NCBI GenBank assembly: GCA_900317835.1
Contig: ONIL01000001.1
Span: 62,001-126,000 of the forward strand
Source: an uncultured Prevotellaceae bacterium
GTDB taxonomy: Bacteria; Bacteroidota; Bacteroidia; Bacteroidales; Muribaculaceae
Reading direction: 5' to 3'
DNA: 64,000 bases
Made by a program: the position numbers and the translations under genes. The notes under the pieces were generated by a model. The model had not been told where the DNA came from, ran no database searches, and saw only the letters and a program-made list of their open reading frames with translations. This document shows, in pieces, positions 46,910 through 55,611 of this stretch (position 1 is its first letter; the number at the start of each line of letters is the position of its first letter).

Positions 46910-48937
46910 TTAACTGTGCAGGATCACTCCGAGTATATTGTTGATGTCATAGATGTTTACTTCTCCATCGTTGTTGGTGTCAGCGTTGTTGCGGTATTCA
47001 TCATAGACATCACCACCCAGGATAATGGTGATGACAATATTTACATCGGTGATATTGACCTCACCGTCCCTGTTCACGTCACAGCCATTGGGCTCGATGT
47101 GGAGGATATAGCGCATGCCGGCGCTGGCGTCCAGTTTGCCACTGCCCCATCGGGCAGCATTGTCGCCAGTGATGTTATTGTCTTTGTATGAAGTCTTGTG
47201 GAGGATATGACGCACGTCAGCTGCACTCAGTTCAGGATTGGCTTCCATCCACAAGGCAATCGCGCCCGCTACTACCGGAGCCGACATGGATGTACCCAAG
47301 TCCGGGCAATAGGGATATTCCACGCCATTAACAAAGGCTGAAGGCTGCCACAGTGGGAGGTTCGGGGCATTGGTGTCGAATCTGTTGGCCGATGCCAGGA
47401 CCATACTGCCAGGAGCGCATACATCGGGACGGCTGATGCCGTTTTCGTCAGGTCCAAATGCGGAAAAATATGAAATTTCCACAGGCGTACTGCGAGGACG
47501 GTTATAGATGGAGCCGTCGCGCAGGGGGGCCGTCTGCCTTGAGTTATAGGAGCCCACCGAGATGACACTGTCGGTAGTAGCAAGGTCATTGATTGAACCG
47601 GCCGATGTGCCTGTCTCGGCCCAGTCAAAACCGTAATTCCTGAAATAGGCCAATTGTGAGGTCCATACAGTCAGGTCAGTGGCAAAGGGAGAATAATATT
47701 GGAATCCCAGGACATAATTGCCTGACTTGGCATTCATCCTCATCTCGCATACGGCAGTTGGTCTGTTGTTGTACTCAATGAGGCCCTTGATGGTGACTTT
47801 GCCATTGTAATACTTAGCCAGCACGGTATCGTTTGCGCTGGAGATTTCGGTTTCAAGCATGGCAGATGTGGCGCCAAGCGCGGGAGATGTGTATAAGCGT
47901 TCGCCTGTACGGGCATCCACAACAATAAGACGGGTGTTGAAGGGCTTGTTTTCATTTGCCCACACGTTAATGAATCCGCTTCGGGAAGGGCCACCACCAT
48001 ATCCGCTCAACAGCGTGGTCACAGTGTCGTTCTTACTCTTAATCGAGGTGTGCAGGCACACGTTATTGTCGCCGTCATTACCTGCCGAAACGACGAACAC
48101 CCTACCCGGTCCCGACATCTGCTCACATACGCGGTTAAGGAATGATGTGCCGTCATGGGCACCAACGTTGGCACCCAAGCTGATGTTGATCACACAAGGC
48201 TTGCCCACACGCGTGGCATAGTCGTTGATGTAGCTGATGCAGTTGGCCACAAGCACGTCATTGAGCTCGGCCTCGGGGATACCACAGGCAACGATATCAG
48301 CATCTGGAGCCATGCCATACCAGCCGTTCTCACGGTAAGCGCCTGCGGCGATACCGGCCGTCTGAGTGCCATGGGGAGTTGAGGGGTCGTCAGTAGTGAG
48401 GTTGGCAATCTCCTCAGGTGTCTCATAGCAGCTACCGGGAAGCCTGCGATTCCTGATCACCGGCGGCACGCCATTAGTGTCGAAGGGCATGTAAACAGCC
48501 TTGACACGGGTATTGCCATCGGCGTCGCACAGGTTAATGTGATTGAAGTCAAAACCACAATCGATCAGTCCCACAATCACACCTTTACCGCTATAGGGCA
48601 TGTCAAACCCGATACCCTCATGAACGTTGAGCACACGGGAATAGTAACGCGCACTATCACTACAGGTCTGCAAGGGGATTGCAGGCGAGACGTGCTCGAC
48701 ACCTTGAATACTGGTCAATGAAGCAGGTTGAACGCCTTTCTGGATCTTGACGGTATAGAAACCGTCGTATTTTGCAGTGATCTGTACACCAGCTGCCTCA
48801 AGCAGATAATCCTTGAAATCATCGTTCACGGTGATGAAAGCATCATAATAATCATTACCGGTGTTTTGGGCAGTAGCCACAAGATTGCCACACATCATCA
48901 TGGCACAAGCCATGACAGCAAAAAACATTTTTTTCAT
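46910..48937 (-). CDS. Secreted S8 subtilisin-like protease with dockerin tail
   Basis: 675 residues with a signal peptide (~1-23). Catalytic triad: Asp126 (GLIDCGFD), His189 (HGTQTAGIAAG) and Ser550 (GTSMSAPVVAG). The long distance between His and Ser shows an insertion (~330-450) in the peptidase domain, probably a C5a-peptidase-like jelly-roll. The C-terminal ~60 residues are dockerin-like, with two calcium-loop repeats (DVNRDGEVNITDVNIVI and DTNNDGEVNIYDINNIL). It ends 25 bases before ruvA. No recognisable type IX sorting domain is present. Confidence 0.9.
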   Translation of the reverse strand: MKKMFFAVMACAMMMCGNLVATAQNTGNDYYDAFITVNDDFKDYLLEAAGVQITAKYDGFYTVKIQKGVQPASLTSIQGVEHVSPAIPLQTCSDSARYYSRVLNVHEGIGFDMPYSGKGVIVGLIDCGFDFNHINLCDADGNTRVKAVYMPFDTNGVPPVIRNRRLPGSCYETPEEIANLTTDDPSTPHGTQTAGIAAGAYRENGWYGMAPDADIVACGIPEAELNDVLVANCISYINDYATRVGKPCVINISLGANVGAHDGTSFLNRVCEQMSGPGRVFVVSAGNDGDNNVCLHTSIKSKNDTVTTLLSGYGGGPSRSGFINVWANENKPFNTRLIVVDARTGERLYTSPALGATSAMLETEISSANDTVLAKYYNGKVTIKGLIEYNNRPTAVCEMRMNAKSGNYVLGFQYYSPFATDLTVWTSQLAYFRNYGFDWAETGTSAGSINDLATTDSVISVGSYNSRQTAPLRDGSIYNRPRSTPVEISYFSAFGPDENGISRPDVCAPGSMVLASANRFDTNAPNLPLWQPSAFVNGVEYPYCPDLGTSMSAPVVAGAIALWMEANPELSAADVRHILHKTSYKDNNITGDNAARWGSGKLDASAGMRYILHIEPNGCDVNRDGEVNITDVNIVITIILGGDVYDEYRNNADTNNDGEVNIYDINNILGVILHS

Positions 48938-48971
48938 GTCAATTGTTGCAGTTATCGTTTATATTTTGGCA

Positions 48972-48979
48972 CAAAAGTA
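48972..48979 (-). promoter_or_regulatory. -7 element for the subtilase-ruvA-sprA-EpsG operon
   Basis: TACTTTTG on the minus strand, 35 bases before the start codon; predicted leader ~28 bases. The -33 element is poor. Confidence 0.6.
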
Positions 48980-49065
48980 GTAAAATTCTAAACTCTACAC
49001 ATTATTTATTAAAAAAAATAAATGCAATTCCACCTGTTTTGATGGTCCACTGCAGGATACATGAA

Positions 49066-49103
49066 CAATGCGGGCGGCTGTTTGGTTACAGTCGCCCGCA
49101 TTG
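49066..49103 (-). terminator. Terminator-like hairpin after the 542-aa TPR gene
   Basis: A GC-rich 16-bp stem (49066-49081 with 49088-49103, one G-T pair, loop of 6 bases) starts 22 bases past the stop codon. Only a weak T run follows on the minus strand. Confidence 0.65.
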
Positions 49104-49125
49104 GCTATCTAGATTGAAAGGTCTT

Positions 49126-50754
49126 TTACTTCAAGCTATTGACATAGTTGCGCAGTGATTCATTATCGGGGTCGTTCTCCAACCACTTCTGATAATAAGT
49201 CTTGGCCATGGCCTTGTCACCCTTGTTGAAGTAATAAGTTGCCATGTAGTTATAGGCATACTTGTAGTAGCGGGTGTAGTCGGCCTTGTTCTCCTTCTCT
49301 TCGAGGATGCTGAGCAGCTCTTGATAAGCGGGAAGGGCTGCGCCGTTGTTGTTGTCACCCTCGCGGAACTTGGCGATCTTAGCCTTCTGGTTCACAATCT
49401 GCACATTGCGGGGAACCAGCTTGTCCACCTCGTCGATATACATCTGGGACTTGGCCAGAGCGTCGGCCTTTGTTGCGTCGTCCAAGCTATCGGTGCTGGC
49501 GATGCCCAGGTAGTAGTTGGACAGAGTGAAGAGGTCGTTGGACTTGTGGATGCCGTCATCGACCAGGCGCTGGTAGTATTCAGCAGCCTTGACGAAGTTC
49601 TCGGCATCGGCATAGCTGTCACCCATGTTGCGGATCAAGTCAGCATTCTTGGGGTTGAGCTCGATGGCCTTGTTATAGGCGGTGATGGCCTCCTCGGGCA
49701 AACCGGCGGTCTGCAGTGCGAGACCGTAGTCGGTGTAGTCGCGAACCTCATAGTTGGAACCCTTGGGCAGAGCGTTAGCGAAGAATGCCTTACCTGCCTC
49801 TACGGCCTCGGCCCATTTCTCGAGCTGTACCAGGTTGTAGAGCTGCATACGCTTCATGTAGAATACCTTTTCGTCGGCAGGATTCAGCTTGTTCACGAGG
49901 CTGGTAGCCAGATCATAGGAGTCCTGATACTTCTCACCGAAGAACAGCAGCTGCACGTAGCGAACCTCGTCCTGTGCAAAGTGGTTGGGGTTCTTGATGT
50001 ACTTGCCATACTGCTCGGCAGCCTTGGCACCCAGGTTGTCACTGTAGTACTTCTCGGCGAGCTCACGCTGAACCAGTGCCGAGTTGGGAACCTTGGCCTG
50101 TAACTCCTCGAGGCGTGCGATTGCCATCTCGGGGTTCACGTTGAAGTAGGTGTTGGCATACTTCACATAGGCCTCAATATTCTTGGGATCCTTGTCAAAA
50201 GCCAACTCATAGATGCCGGCAGCATTGCCCCAGTCCTTCTTGTCGGCCTTGGTGTCGGCCTCAAAGATGTAGCTGTCAGGATCATCGGCATTCCACTTGC
50301 GGGCGTTCTTGATGCATTTTTCAATGTCCTTAGCATAGGTGGTAGGATTAGCATCATAGAAGGCACGTGCGATTTCCATCTCCAGCTTGGGATCTTTCTT
50401 GGTCAGCTTGCGCGCTTTCTCGAGCAGAGCCTTGACATCGCTTCCTCCGTTCTTGAGGGCGATTGCGGCCTGTCCCACGTAGTTGTAGGGATTTGCGGCA
50501 TTGGCCGAGATTCCTTTCTCAAAGTTGGCGGCTGCCTCGGCGATCTTACCCTGATGCAGGGCAATCTGACCCAGATAGTAGAAAGCCTCGGCCTTGTCGG
50601 TGCTGGGCGAGTTCAAGTTGCGTTCGAGCAGCTCCTTGGCATTGTCCAGCTTGTCAACTTTGTAGTACTCAATACCGTCCTTGTAACCCTGTGCGTTGGT
50701 TACCAGGGATGCACCCATCAACATGAGTGATGCAATAAAGAATTTCCTTTTCAT
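49126..50754 (-). CDS. Exported TPR protein
   Basis: 542 residues with a signal peptide (MKRKFFIASLMLMGASLVTNAQ) and TPR or TPR-like repeats throughout, for example AEAFYYLGQIALHQGKIAEAAANF, KNPNHFAQDEVRYVQLLF and LPEEAITAYNKAIELNPKNADLI. It is predicted to act in the periplasm as a protein-binding scaffold. In Bacteroidetes this type of TPR protein often follows a PstS-like gene and TonB/ExbBD genes; here the PstS-like gene lies 82 bases upstream. Confidence 0.88.
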   Translation of the reverse strand: MKRKFFIASLMLMGASLVTNAQGYKDGIEYYKVDKLDNAKELLERNLNSPSTDKAEAFYYLGQIALHQGKIAEAAANFEKGISANAANPYNYVGQAAIALKNGGSDVKALLEKARKLTKKDPKLEMEIARAFYDANPTTYAKDIEKCIKNARKWNADDPDSYIFEADTKADKKDWGNAAGIYELAFDKDPKNIEAYVKYANTYFNVNPEMAIARLEELQAKVPNSALVQRELAEKYYSDNLGAKAAEQYGKYIKNPNHFAQDEVRYVQLLFFGEKYQDSYDLATSLVNKLNPADEKVFYMKRMQLYNLVQLEKWAEAVEAGKAFFANALPKGSNYEVRDYTDYGLALQTAGLPEEAITAYNKAIELNPKNADLIRNMGDSYADAENFVKAAEYYQRLVDDGIHKSNDLFTLSNYYLGIASTDSLDDATKADALAKSQMYIDEVDKLVPRNVQIVNQKAKIAKFREGDNNNGAALPAYQELLSILEEKENKADYTRYYKYAYNYMATYYFNKGDKAMAKTYYQKWLENDPDNESLRNYVNSLK

Positions 50755-50836
50755 TGTAGTAACAATTTAATGTTAATATTTAGTGTTATCTTTCGTTTTG
50801 TTGCTATTATTGCAATTTTTGTGCCAATTTATTAAT

Positions 50837-51823
50837 TTATTGAACTTCAACGTATCTTACTGGCTCGGCGGCGGGCAGGATACCGGTCTGGAGGATGATT
50901 TTCTGGCCGATGACACCCGTCAGGAAGGTGAAGAAGCCGTGGTCGAGCATGCCATTATAGGATGCGTCGATGGCCCAGATGGTGCGCACAAGCGGATAGT
51001 CGCCGCTGTTGATGTGTGCCTGGTAGGGCTTGACGCCCTGCACCTTGTCGTCGCCGCGCAGAGGCATGACCTTGATGCGGTCGGTGAAGTCGATGACGCT
51101 CACCTCGTTCTTGGTCTTGAGCTCCTCATACTTCTGCGCGATGGGAATCTCAGCCGACTTGAGGTCGCTGGTGATCCAGCTCACGCCGATGAAGCCAATC
51201 ACGTTCTTGTATTGTTCCACAGCGTCGAACACGTCCTGGCTGGAGTTCCTCGCATACACGTTGGGGCCGAATTTGCCACCATTGAGGAATTTCTCTTTCA
51301 TGAAGTGCACAACACCTGTGCCTGAGCCGTCAAACATCACCTTGATAGTGTCGTTCTTGAGCTTGGTGGGGAACACCTCGCCCCATCGCTTGACCTTGCC
51401 GGTGAAGATGTCGCGCAGGTCGTCCATCGACAGCTCGTCGATGTCGTTCTGCTTGTTGACGATGACTGCGATGGCATCGACAGCGATCATCTTGGTGCGG
51501 TAGCCGCGACCAATCTTCTTCAGGCTCTTCTTTTGCTCCGGCGTGAGGTCGTGCGAGATGATGATGAGATCCACCTTGTTATTGAACAGCGAATCGAGGG
51601 CGTCATGCTCATTCATGTACTCGGGCATGATGCTGGCCTCGGGATACTGGTACTCAAACACGGCGATTTCCTGTTCCAGCACACTCTGGAAGGACTCTTC
51701 ACACAGGATCTTGGCGATGCCACGGGTGCTCGTGCTCTTGGGACGGCGGTCACCACACGAGGTGAAAAGCATTGCCGTGAGCAAGACGGCCAGCGTCAAT
51801 AATATGTTGGTTCTTTTCATCAT
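50837..51823 (-). CDS. PstS-family substrate-binding lipoprotein
   Basis: 328 residues. Lipoprotein signal with Cys23 (LLTAMLFTSCGD), then a periplasmic phosphate-binding-like domain: KVMFDGSGTGVVHFMKEKFL and IFTGKVKRWGEVFP are the typical PstS stretches. No phosphate transporter genes (pstCAB) or phoU accompany it, and in Bacteroidetes this PstS-like type is usually found with TonB/ExbBD, so phosphate uptake is uncertain. The start sits on the stop codon of the small membrane gene (TAATG). Confidence 0.85.
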   Translation of the reverse strand: MMKRTNILLTLAVLLTAMLFTSCGDRRPKSTSTRGIAKILCEESFQSVLEQEIAVFEYQYPEASIMPEYMNEHDALDSLFNNKVDLIIISHDLTPEQKKSLKKIGRGYRTKMIAVDAIAVIVNKQNDIDELSMDDLRDIFTGKVKRWGEVFPTKLKNDTIKVMFDGSGTGVVHFMKEKFLNGGKFGPNVYARNSSQDVFDAVEQYKNVIGFIGVSWITSDLKSAEIPIAQKYEELKTKNEVSVIDFTDRIKVMPLRGDDKVQGVKPYQAHINSGDYPLVRTIWAIDASYNGMLDHGFFTFLTGVIGQKIILQTGILPAAEPVRYVEVQ

Positions 51824-52119
51824 TATCGGGTTGAATTGTTCTTGAAATCATCGTAGGTCGAATATTGATCCTTTTCCTCATCGTCGTAGATGCGCATGCC
51901 GTAGGTGTGCTCACCCTTCAACTCGCGGTAGCCGCGGTAGAGGCCGTAGGCGGCAAAAATAACGGCGAAGAACCACCTGACGCCGTTCCACAGCGGGGTT
52001 GACGACCAGCCGAAGTAGTTGGTGGCCATTAGCGCTGCCATGCCTAGGTAAACCAGCACCATGAAGATGCCGAAGAACATCTTCACGCCTTGATTGAATC
52101 CTGTTTGCCTATTCTTCAT
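51823..52119 (-). CDS. Small two-helix membrane protein upstream of PstS-like gene
   Basis: 98 residues. Two hydrophobic helices (~14-34 and ~46-62) and a short charged, acidic C-terminal tail (RIYDDEEKDQYSTYDDFKN). Its stop overlaps the start of the PstS-like lipoprotein gene, so the two are translationally coupled. Proteins of this size and shape occur between ExbD and PstS-like genes in related genomes; function unknown. Confidence 0.75.
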   Translation of the reverse strand: MKNRQTGFNQGVKMFFGIFMVLVYLGMAALMATNYFGWSSTPLWNGVRWFFAVIFAAYGLYRGYRELKGEHTYGMRIYDDEEKDQYSTYDDFKNNSTR

Positions 52120-52190
52120 TTTTCAGTTTATTAAAGTTTGTTCTGCCCTTAGACTGCAGCAAGCCTCAATGGTTTACAACAATCAAACGA

Positions 52191-52198
52191 CAAAATTA
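52191..52198 (-). promoter_or_regulatory. -7 element for the small membrane/PstS-like/TPR operon
   Basis: TAATTTTG on the minus strand; the predicted leader is ~65 bases. No convincing -33 match. Confidence 0.5.
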
Positions 52199-52263
52199 AC
52201 ATTTTATCCTGATTTGTGGTGTTAAATTAATCAAAATTGTTCGATTTCCCGTGATTTTTGTTC

Positions 52264-52309
52264 ACTGGACGCTGGAATCGGCCCGTGAGACCGATTCCAG
52301 TTCGTCAGT
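52264..52309. repeat. Long hairpin between divergent promoters
   Basis: A 10-bp perfect core (52272-52281 with 52291-52300) is extended by 7 further pairs with small bulges. No T run follows on either strand, so it is not a normal terminator. Confidence 0.55.
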
Positions 52310-52365
52310 AATATGCATAATAAGAGTAAATTGCTATCAAAAAGGGTATAATTTGACGAAAAAAG

Positions 52366-52397
52366 TTGTACAATTCAAAAATACATGGTATATTTGC
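52366..52397 (+). promoter_or_regulatory. Orphan consensus promoter
   Basis: TTG 52366-52368, 20 bases, TATATTTGC 52389-52397. It has the canonical spacing, but no plus-strand gene lies downstream. Confidence 0.7.
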
Positions 52398-52403
52398 AAA
52401 ACC

Positions 52404-52470
52404 TTAAATCAAACTTTTATTCATACTATTTTTTCCTAGGGCACCTCGTTGCGAAACGGAGTGCTTTTAT
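52404..52470 (+). ncRNA. Candidate small RNA, about 67 nt
   Basis: The RNA would run from the orphan promoter (predicted start near 52404) to an intrinsic terminator, a GCAC-headed stem (52441-52450 with 52455-52464, loop GCGA) followed by TTTTAT. The terminator points to the plus strand only, since the minus strand has A residues there. Its 3' end is 7 bases from the 3' end of the minus-strand LRR gene. No homology to a known RNA is claimed. Confidence 0.4.
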
Positions 52471-52476
52471 TGTGGC

Positions 52477-55400
52477 TTAAAGCACCAGGCGCAGGCCCAT
52501 CGTGCCGCGCTTGAACGTGGGCGCACGGAAGAAGCGGTAGGACACACGGCTCGCGTTCGCGCCGCCATACCAGCTGCCGCCACGGTACATCCTGTTGTCG
52601 CCGGTTTCGGGACCCGTCGGGTCGGTCTGGGGCTCACTGGTGTAGTAGCCGAAGTAATCCCACACCCACTCGTCCACATTGCCGCTCATGTCATACAGGC
52701 CGAGCTCGTTGGGCTGCAACTCGCCCACGGGATGGGTGGTCGTGCCTGTAACCCACCCCACCTCGTCGATGTTATTGCTGCCCGCATACTTGTAGCCAAG
52801 GCTCTTGTTGCCGCCACGGGCTGCATACTCCCACTCGGCCTCGGTGGGCATGCGGAAGTGCTGGGCCGTCAACGCGTTCAGTTGCGTGATAAAGGCTTGG
52901 CAGTCGTCCCACGACACATTCTCGACAGGCTTCTGCAGGCTGCCGCTGTGCAGGCTCGGGTTGGTGCCCATGACGGCCTGCCACAGCTCCTGCGTTACCT
53001 CGGTTTGACCAATCATGTAGGACGACAACGTCACTGGGTGGACAGGCTTTTCCCAGCTGTTGGCATCATCGCCCTGTTCCTCAGTCGCTCCCATCATGAA
53101 GGAGCCCGCGGCCACCCTCACCATGGTGAACGGCACCCCGTTGACCATGAACCGCTCATTTTGCCACGTTCCACCGCTCAGCAGGTGGTCGATCAGCTCC
53201 GTCACATCGCTGATGTCGATATCTCCGTCAAAGTCCACGTCGGCGTTCGCTGCATTAAAGTTCGAGGCACTGCCACCCAGCAGGTAGTCGATGATCGTTG
53301 TGACATCGTCGATTTTGACATAACCGTCACCATCCACGTCGCCCACCTCGGTATAGACGTTCACCAGGCACGAGTCGGCAAAGGCGTCATCGTTGGCCGA
53401 GCTCACCTTGATGACCGAGGTACCGGGCGAGATGCCCACTACCTGCACCACGCCATTGACCAGCCTGGCCGCTGCCACCGACGGGTTGCTCGACGTCACG
53501 GCAAGCGGCGTCGAGGCGGGCGACACGGTCGGCGTGAGCGTCAGGATGTGGTTAGGCAACAGCGAGGCATGATGCTGATCAAGCGTGATAGTGACAACCT
53601 GTTCAACCACCTTGACATGACAAGTGGCTTGTTTGTCAAGACAGGTGGCAATGATATCGCATTCGCCAAGGGCTTTCGCGGTCACGACGCCATCACTGGT
53701 GACCGTGGCAATTGACGGATTGCTGGATTTCCACTGGATTGCTTCGGCATTGGCGTTTGCCGGCTGCATGGTGGCATTTAGGTTAATTTGCTCACCAATC
53801 AGGAGTTCTGCACTATCCTTGTTGAGGGAGATGCTTTGTAACTCAACGGCATCACCCACAATGTTAGCGAAGTTGCACCAATAGGGCGAAGTAAAATAAG
53901 CGGCCAATGACGATTCAGGCACATGCAACGTTCCCGTGTAATCAGTGAAGGTGTTTTCATCACAGGTGGGCGGTACCTTAGCATAGCAATACACCTCACG
54001 AGGATTAATCTTCATTCCAGGAATTGCTGTGATGCGACTGGAAATATCAAATTTTTGTTGTACTTCAACATCCAGTACTCCACCAAACCACTCGCCATCA
54101 CCTGTGAGATGCAAATTATGAATATAAGGGCAGTTATAAAATGCAGAGTCCCCGATCTGAGTTATAGAATTAGGCAAATACATTTCGTAAATTTCCCAAC
54201 ATCCATTAAACGCACTTTTGCCAATTGAAGTAACTGAGTTAGGAATTACAATTAAACCTATATACTGGTATGGTGAAAAATATCCATTATTAAATATATA
54301 ATAGACATTAAAATCAACAATGCTTTCAAACTCACTCTTTGGTATATAGCCCTCGCCAAAAGCATAATCACCGATACTCGTCACTTTATAAACAGAATTA
54401 TTATACACGATACTATCTGAAATGATAAAACTTCCAGTTCCATATTCTTGATAGTCTCGATATCTCCAGCATGAATAATAATATCCTTCATAATTTACAT
54501 CTTGTGGATAGAATACTATATCTGGTACAACAGACAGAGAATTTCCATTAAAATTATAGGCTATTCCGTCAATTATTATATCGAAATAATCATATGGTTT
54601 CATACAAGGCCAACTGACTTCATGATAAAGAGGTTCTCCATCATTACCAGCCCCTGACACTTTACTTGGCAATTTACCCTCTTCAACCGCAAAAGCGTAA
54701 AGATCATAATAATTCAAATAACTATAACTACTACCCCAAAACGTTTCTGTGAACTGAGAACTATTTGCCGGGTTCCAATATGGTAATCCAGAAATACTGC
54801 TCCAGTTACCAGCGCGATGCTCATAGGTATAGAAGATAGTTCCATTTCCAGATACTGTGAATTTCGCTGTCCTTGCTAAACCACAATCGTCATAACCGAC
54901 TTCACATGTGACAGTAGGAGGATCGGTAAATCCAGCACCGATATAACCAATCCACTGAAAATAGTTGTGCCATTCACTGTTCTTATATTCATTATAAGCA
55001 TCCTCAGGGACACAAAGAAATTGAGGGGCCTTATACTCCCCATACCAACCTTCTAATAATGGATATGGCCATATCTGCAAAAAACTATCATTTATAGTTG
55101 GTGGTGTTTTGGCAAGGCAATTAAGAATAAAATTGTAACAACAAAATGCCCCATTTCCAATCGTTAAAATGGTTTCAGGAATGGTTATCTCTTGAATATT
55201 CGATGATGAATAATTATAATAATAATCATACCATGAACAAAATGCACTGTCACCAATAGCGGTGACAGTATAGGTCACACTACTATGGGTAACTGTACTG
55301 GGTACCTCGACTGTGCCGCTATAGGAGCCGTAGTTGGTGTCGCGATAGGTGACCTCAACGGTGTTTGGGGAGGTGATGTTGTAGTAGATGCCGCCGGACT

Positions 55401-55491
55401 CGAAGTCGTAGGCCACGGCGGAAGTAAAGGATGTGATGAGCATCATGAAAAGGATAAGCCTGAGAGCGGAGGAGTATTGAAATGGTTTCAT
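52477..55491 (-). CDS. Mosaic secreted protein: LRR + Ig-like + dockerin + SUMF1-like domain
   Basis: 1004 residues with a signal peptide (~1-27). Residues ~40-545 hold BspA-type leucine-rich repeats (IGDSAFCSWY, ITIPETILTIGNGAF, NSITQIGDSAFYNC), usually surface-binding. Residues ~550-710 hold two bacterial Ig-like (Big_2) domains (LNKDSAELLIGEQINLNAT). Residues ~714-775 are dockerin-like (GDVDGDGYVKIDDVTTIIDYL). Residues ~790-1004 are a formylglycine-generating-enzyme-like fold (AAGSFMMGATEEQGDD, MPTEAEWEYAARGG, MSGNVDEWVWDYFG, RGGSWYGGANASR); no Cys is at the place of the catalytic Cys pair, so a binding role is more likely than catalysis. Base composition changes sharply inside the gene: AT-rich at ~53.9-55.27 kb, GC-rich at both ends. 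Confidence 0.87.
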   Translation of the reverse strand: MKPFQYSSALRLILFMMLITSFTSAVAYDFESGGIYYNITSPNTVEVTYRDTNYGSYSGTVEVPSTVTHSSVTYTVTAIGDSAFCSWYDYYYNYSSSNIQEITIPETILTIGNGAFCCYNFILNCLAKTPPTINDSFLQIWPYPLLEGWYGEYKAPQFLCVPEDAYNEYKNSEWHNYFQWIGYIGAGFTDPPTVTCEVGYDDCGLARTAKFTVSGNGTIFYTYEHRAGNWSSISGLPYWNPANSSQFTETFWGSSYSYLNYYDLYAFAVEEGKLPSKVSGAGNDGEPLYHEVSWPCMKPYDYFDIIIDGIAYNFNGNSLSVVPDIVFYPQDVNYEGYYYSCWRYRDYQEYGTGSFIISDSIVYNNSVYKVTSIGDYAFGEGYIPKSEFESIVDFNVYYIFNNGYFSPYQYIGLIVIPNSVTSIGKSAFNGCWEIYEMYLPNSITQIGDSAFYNCPYIHNLHLTGDGEWFGGVLDVEVQQKFDISSRITAIPGMKINPREVYCYAKVPPTCDENTFTDYTGTLHVPESSLAAYFTSPYWCNFANIVGDAVELQSISLNKDSAELLIGEQINLNATMQPANANAEAIQWKSSNPSIATVTSDGVVTAKALGECDIIATCLDKQATCHVKVVEQVVTITLDQHHASLLPNHILTLTPTVSPASTPLAVTSSNPSVAAARLVNGVVQVVGISPGTSVIKVSSANDDAFADSCLVNVYTEVGDVDGDGYVKIDDVTTIIDYLLGGSASNFNAANADVDFDGDIDISDVTELIDHLLSGGTWQNERFMVNGVPFTMVRVAAGSFMMGATEEQGDDANSWEKPVHPVTLSSYMIGQTEVTQELWQAVMGTNPSLHSGSLQKPVENVSWDDCQAFITQLNALTAQHFRMPTEAEWEYAARGGNKSLGYKYAGSNNIDEVGWVTGTTTHPVGELQPNELGLYDMSGNVDEWVWDYFGYYTSEPQTDPTGPETGDNRMYRGGSWYGGANASRVSYRFFRAPTFKRGTMGLRLVL

Positions 55492-55527
55492 ATCGGTAAG
55501 AGTTTTGGGGATTACTTATATATCCTG

Positions 55528-55535
55528 CAAAAATA
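55528..55535 (-). promoter_or_regulatory. -7 element for the LRR/SUMF1 gene
   Basis: TATTTTTG on the minus strand, 37 bases before the start codon, giving a leader of ~30 bases. Confidence 0.55.
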
Positions 55536-55611
55536 AGGAAAATAAATAACAAAATGGAAAAATTGGCGAGTTTTTTAACAACGAATTATCACGATTTTTA
55601 TATTAAATGCG

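Larger units (their letters stand above)
52120..52476. other. 357-base intergenic region with two divergent promoters
   Basis: Holds a minus-strand -7 box (52191-52198) facing the small membrane gene, a 17-bp bulged hairpin (52264-52309), and a consensus plus-strand promoter (52366-52396) that faces no gene and is followed by a terminator. No ORF in it has support. Confidence 0.7.

Noticed and set aside
50837..51823. True phosphate transporter gene pstS
   Set aside because: No pstC, pstA, pstB or phoU nearby; the neighbours point to the PstS-like type found with TPR and TonB-related genes.
52477..52640. Possible diversity-generating retroelement target (C-terminal RGGSW-type lectin fold)
   Set aside because: The C-terminal codons are not rich in AAY, no template repeat was seen, and no reverse transcriptase gene is in the window.
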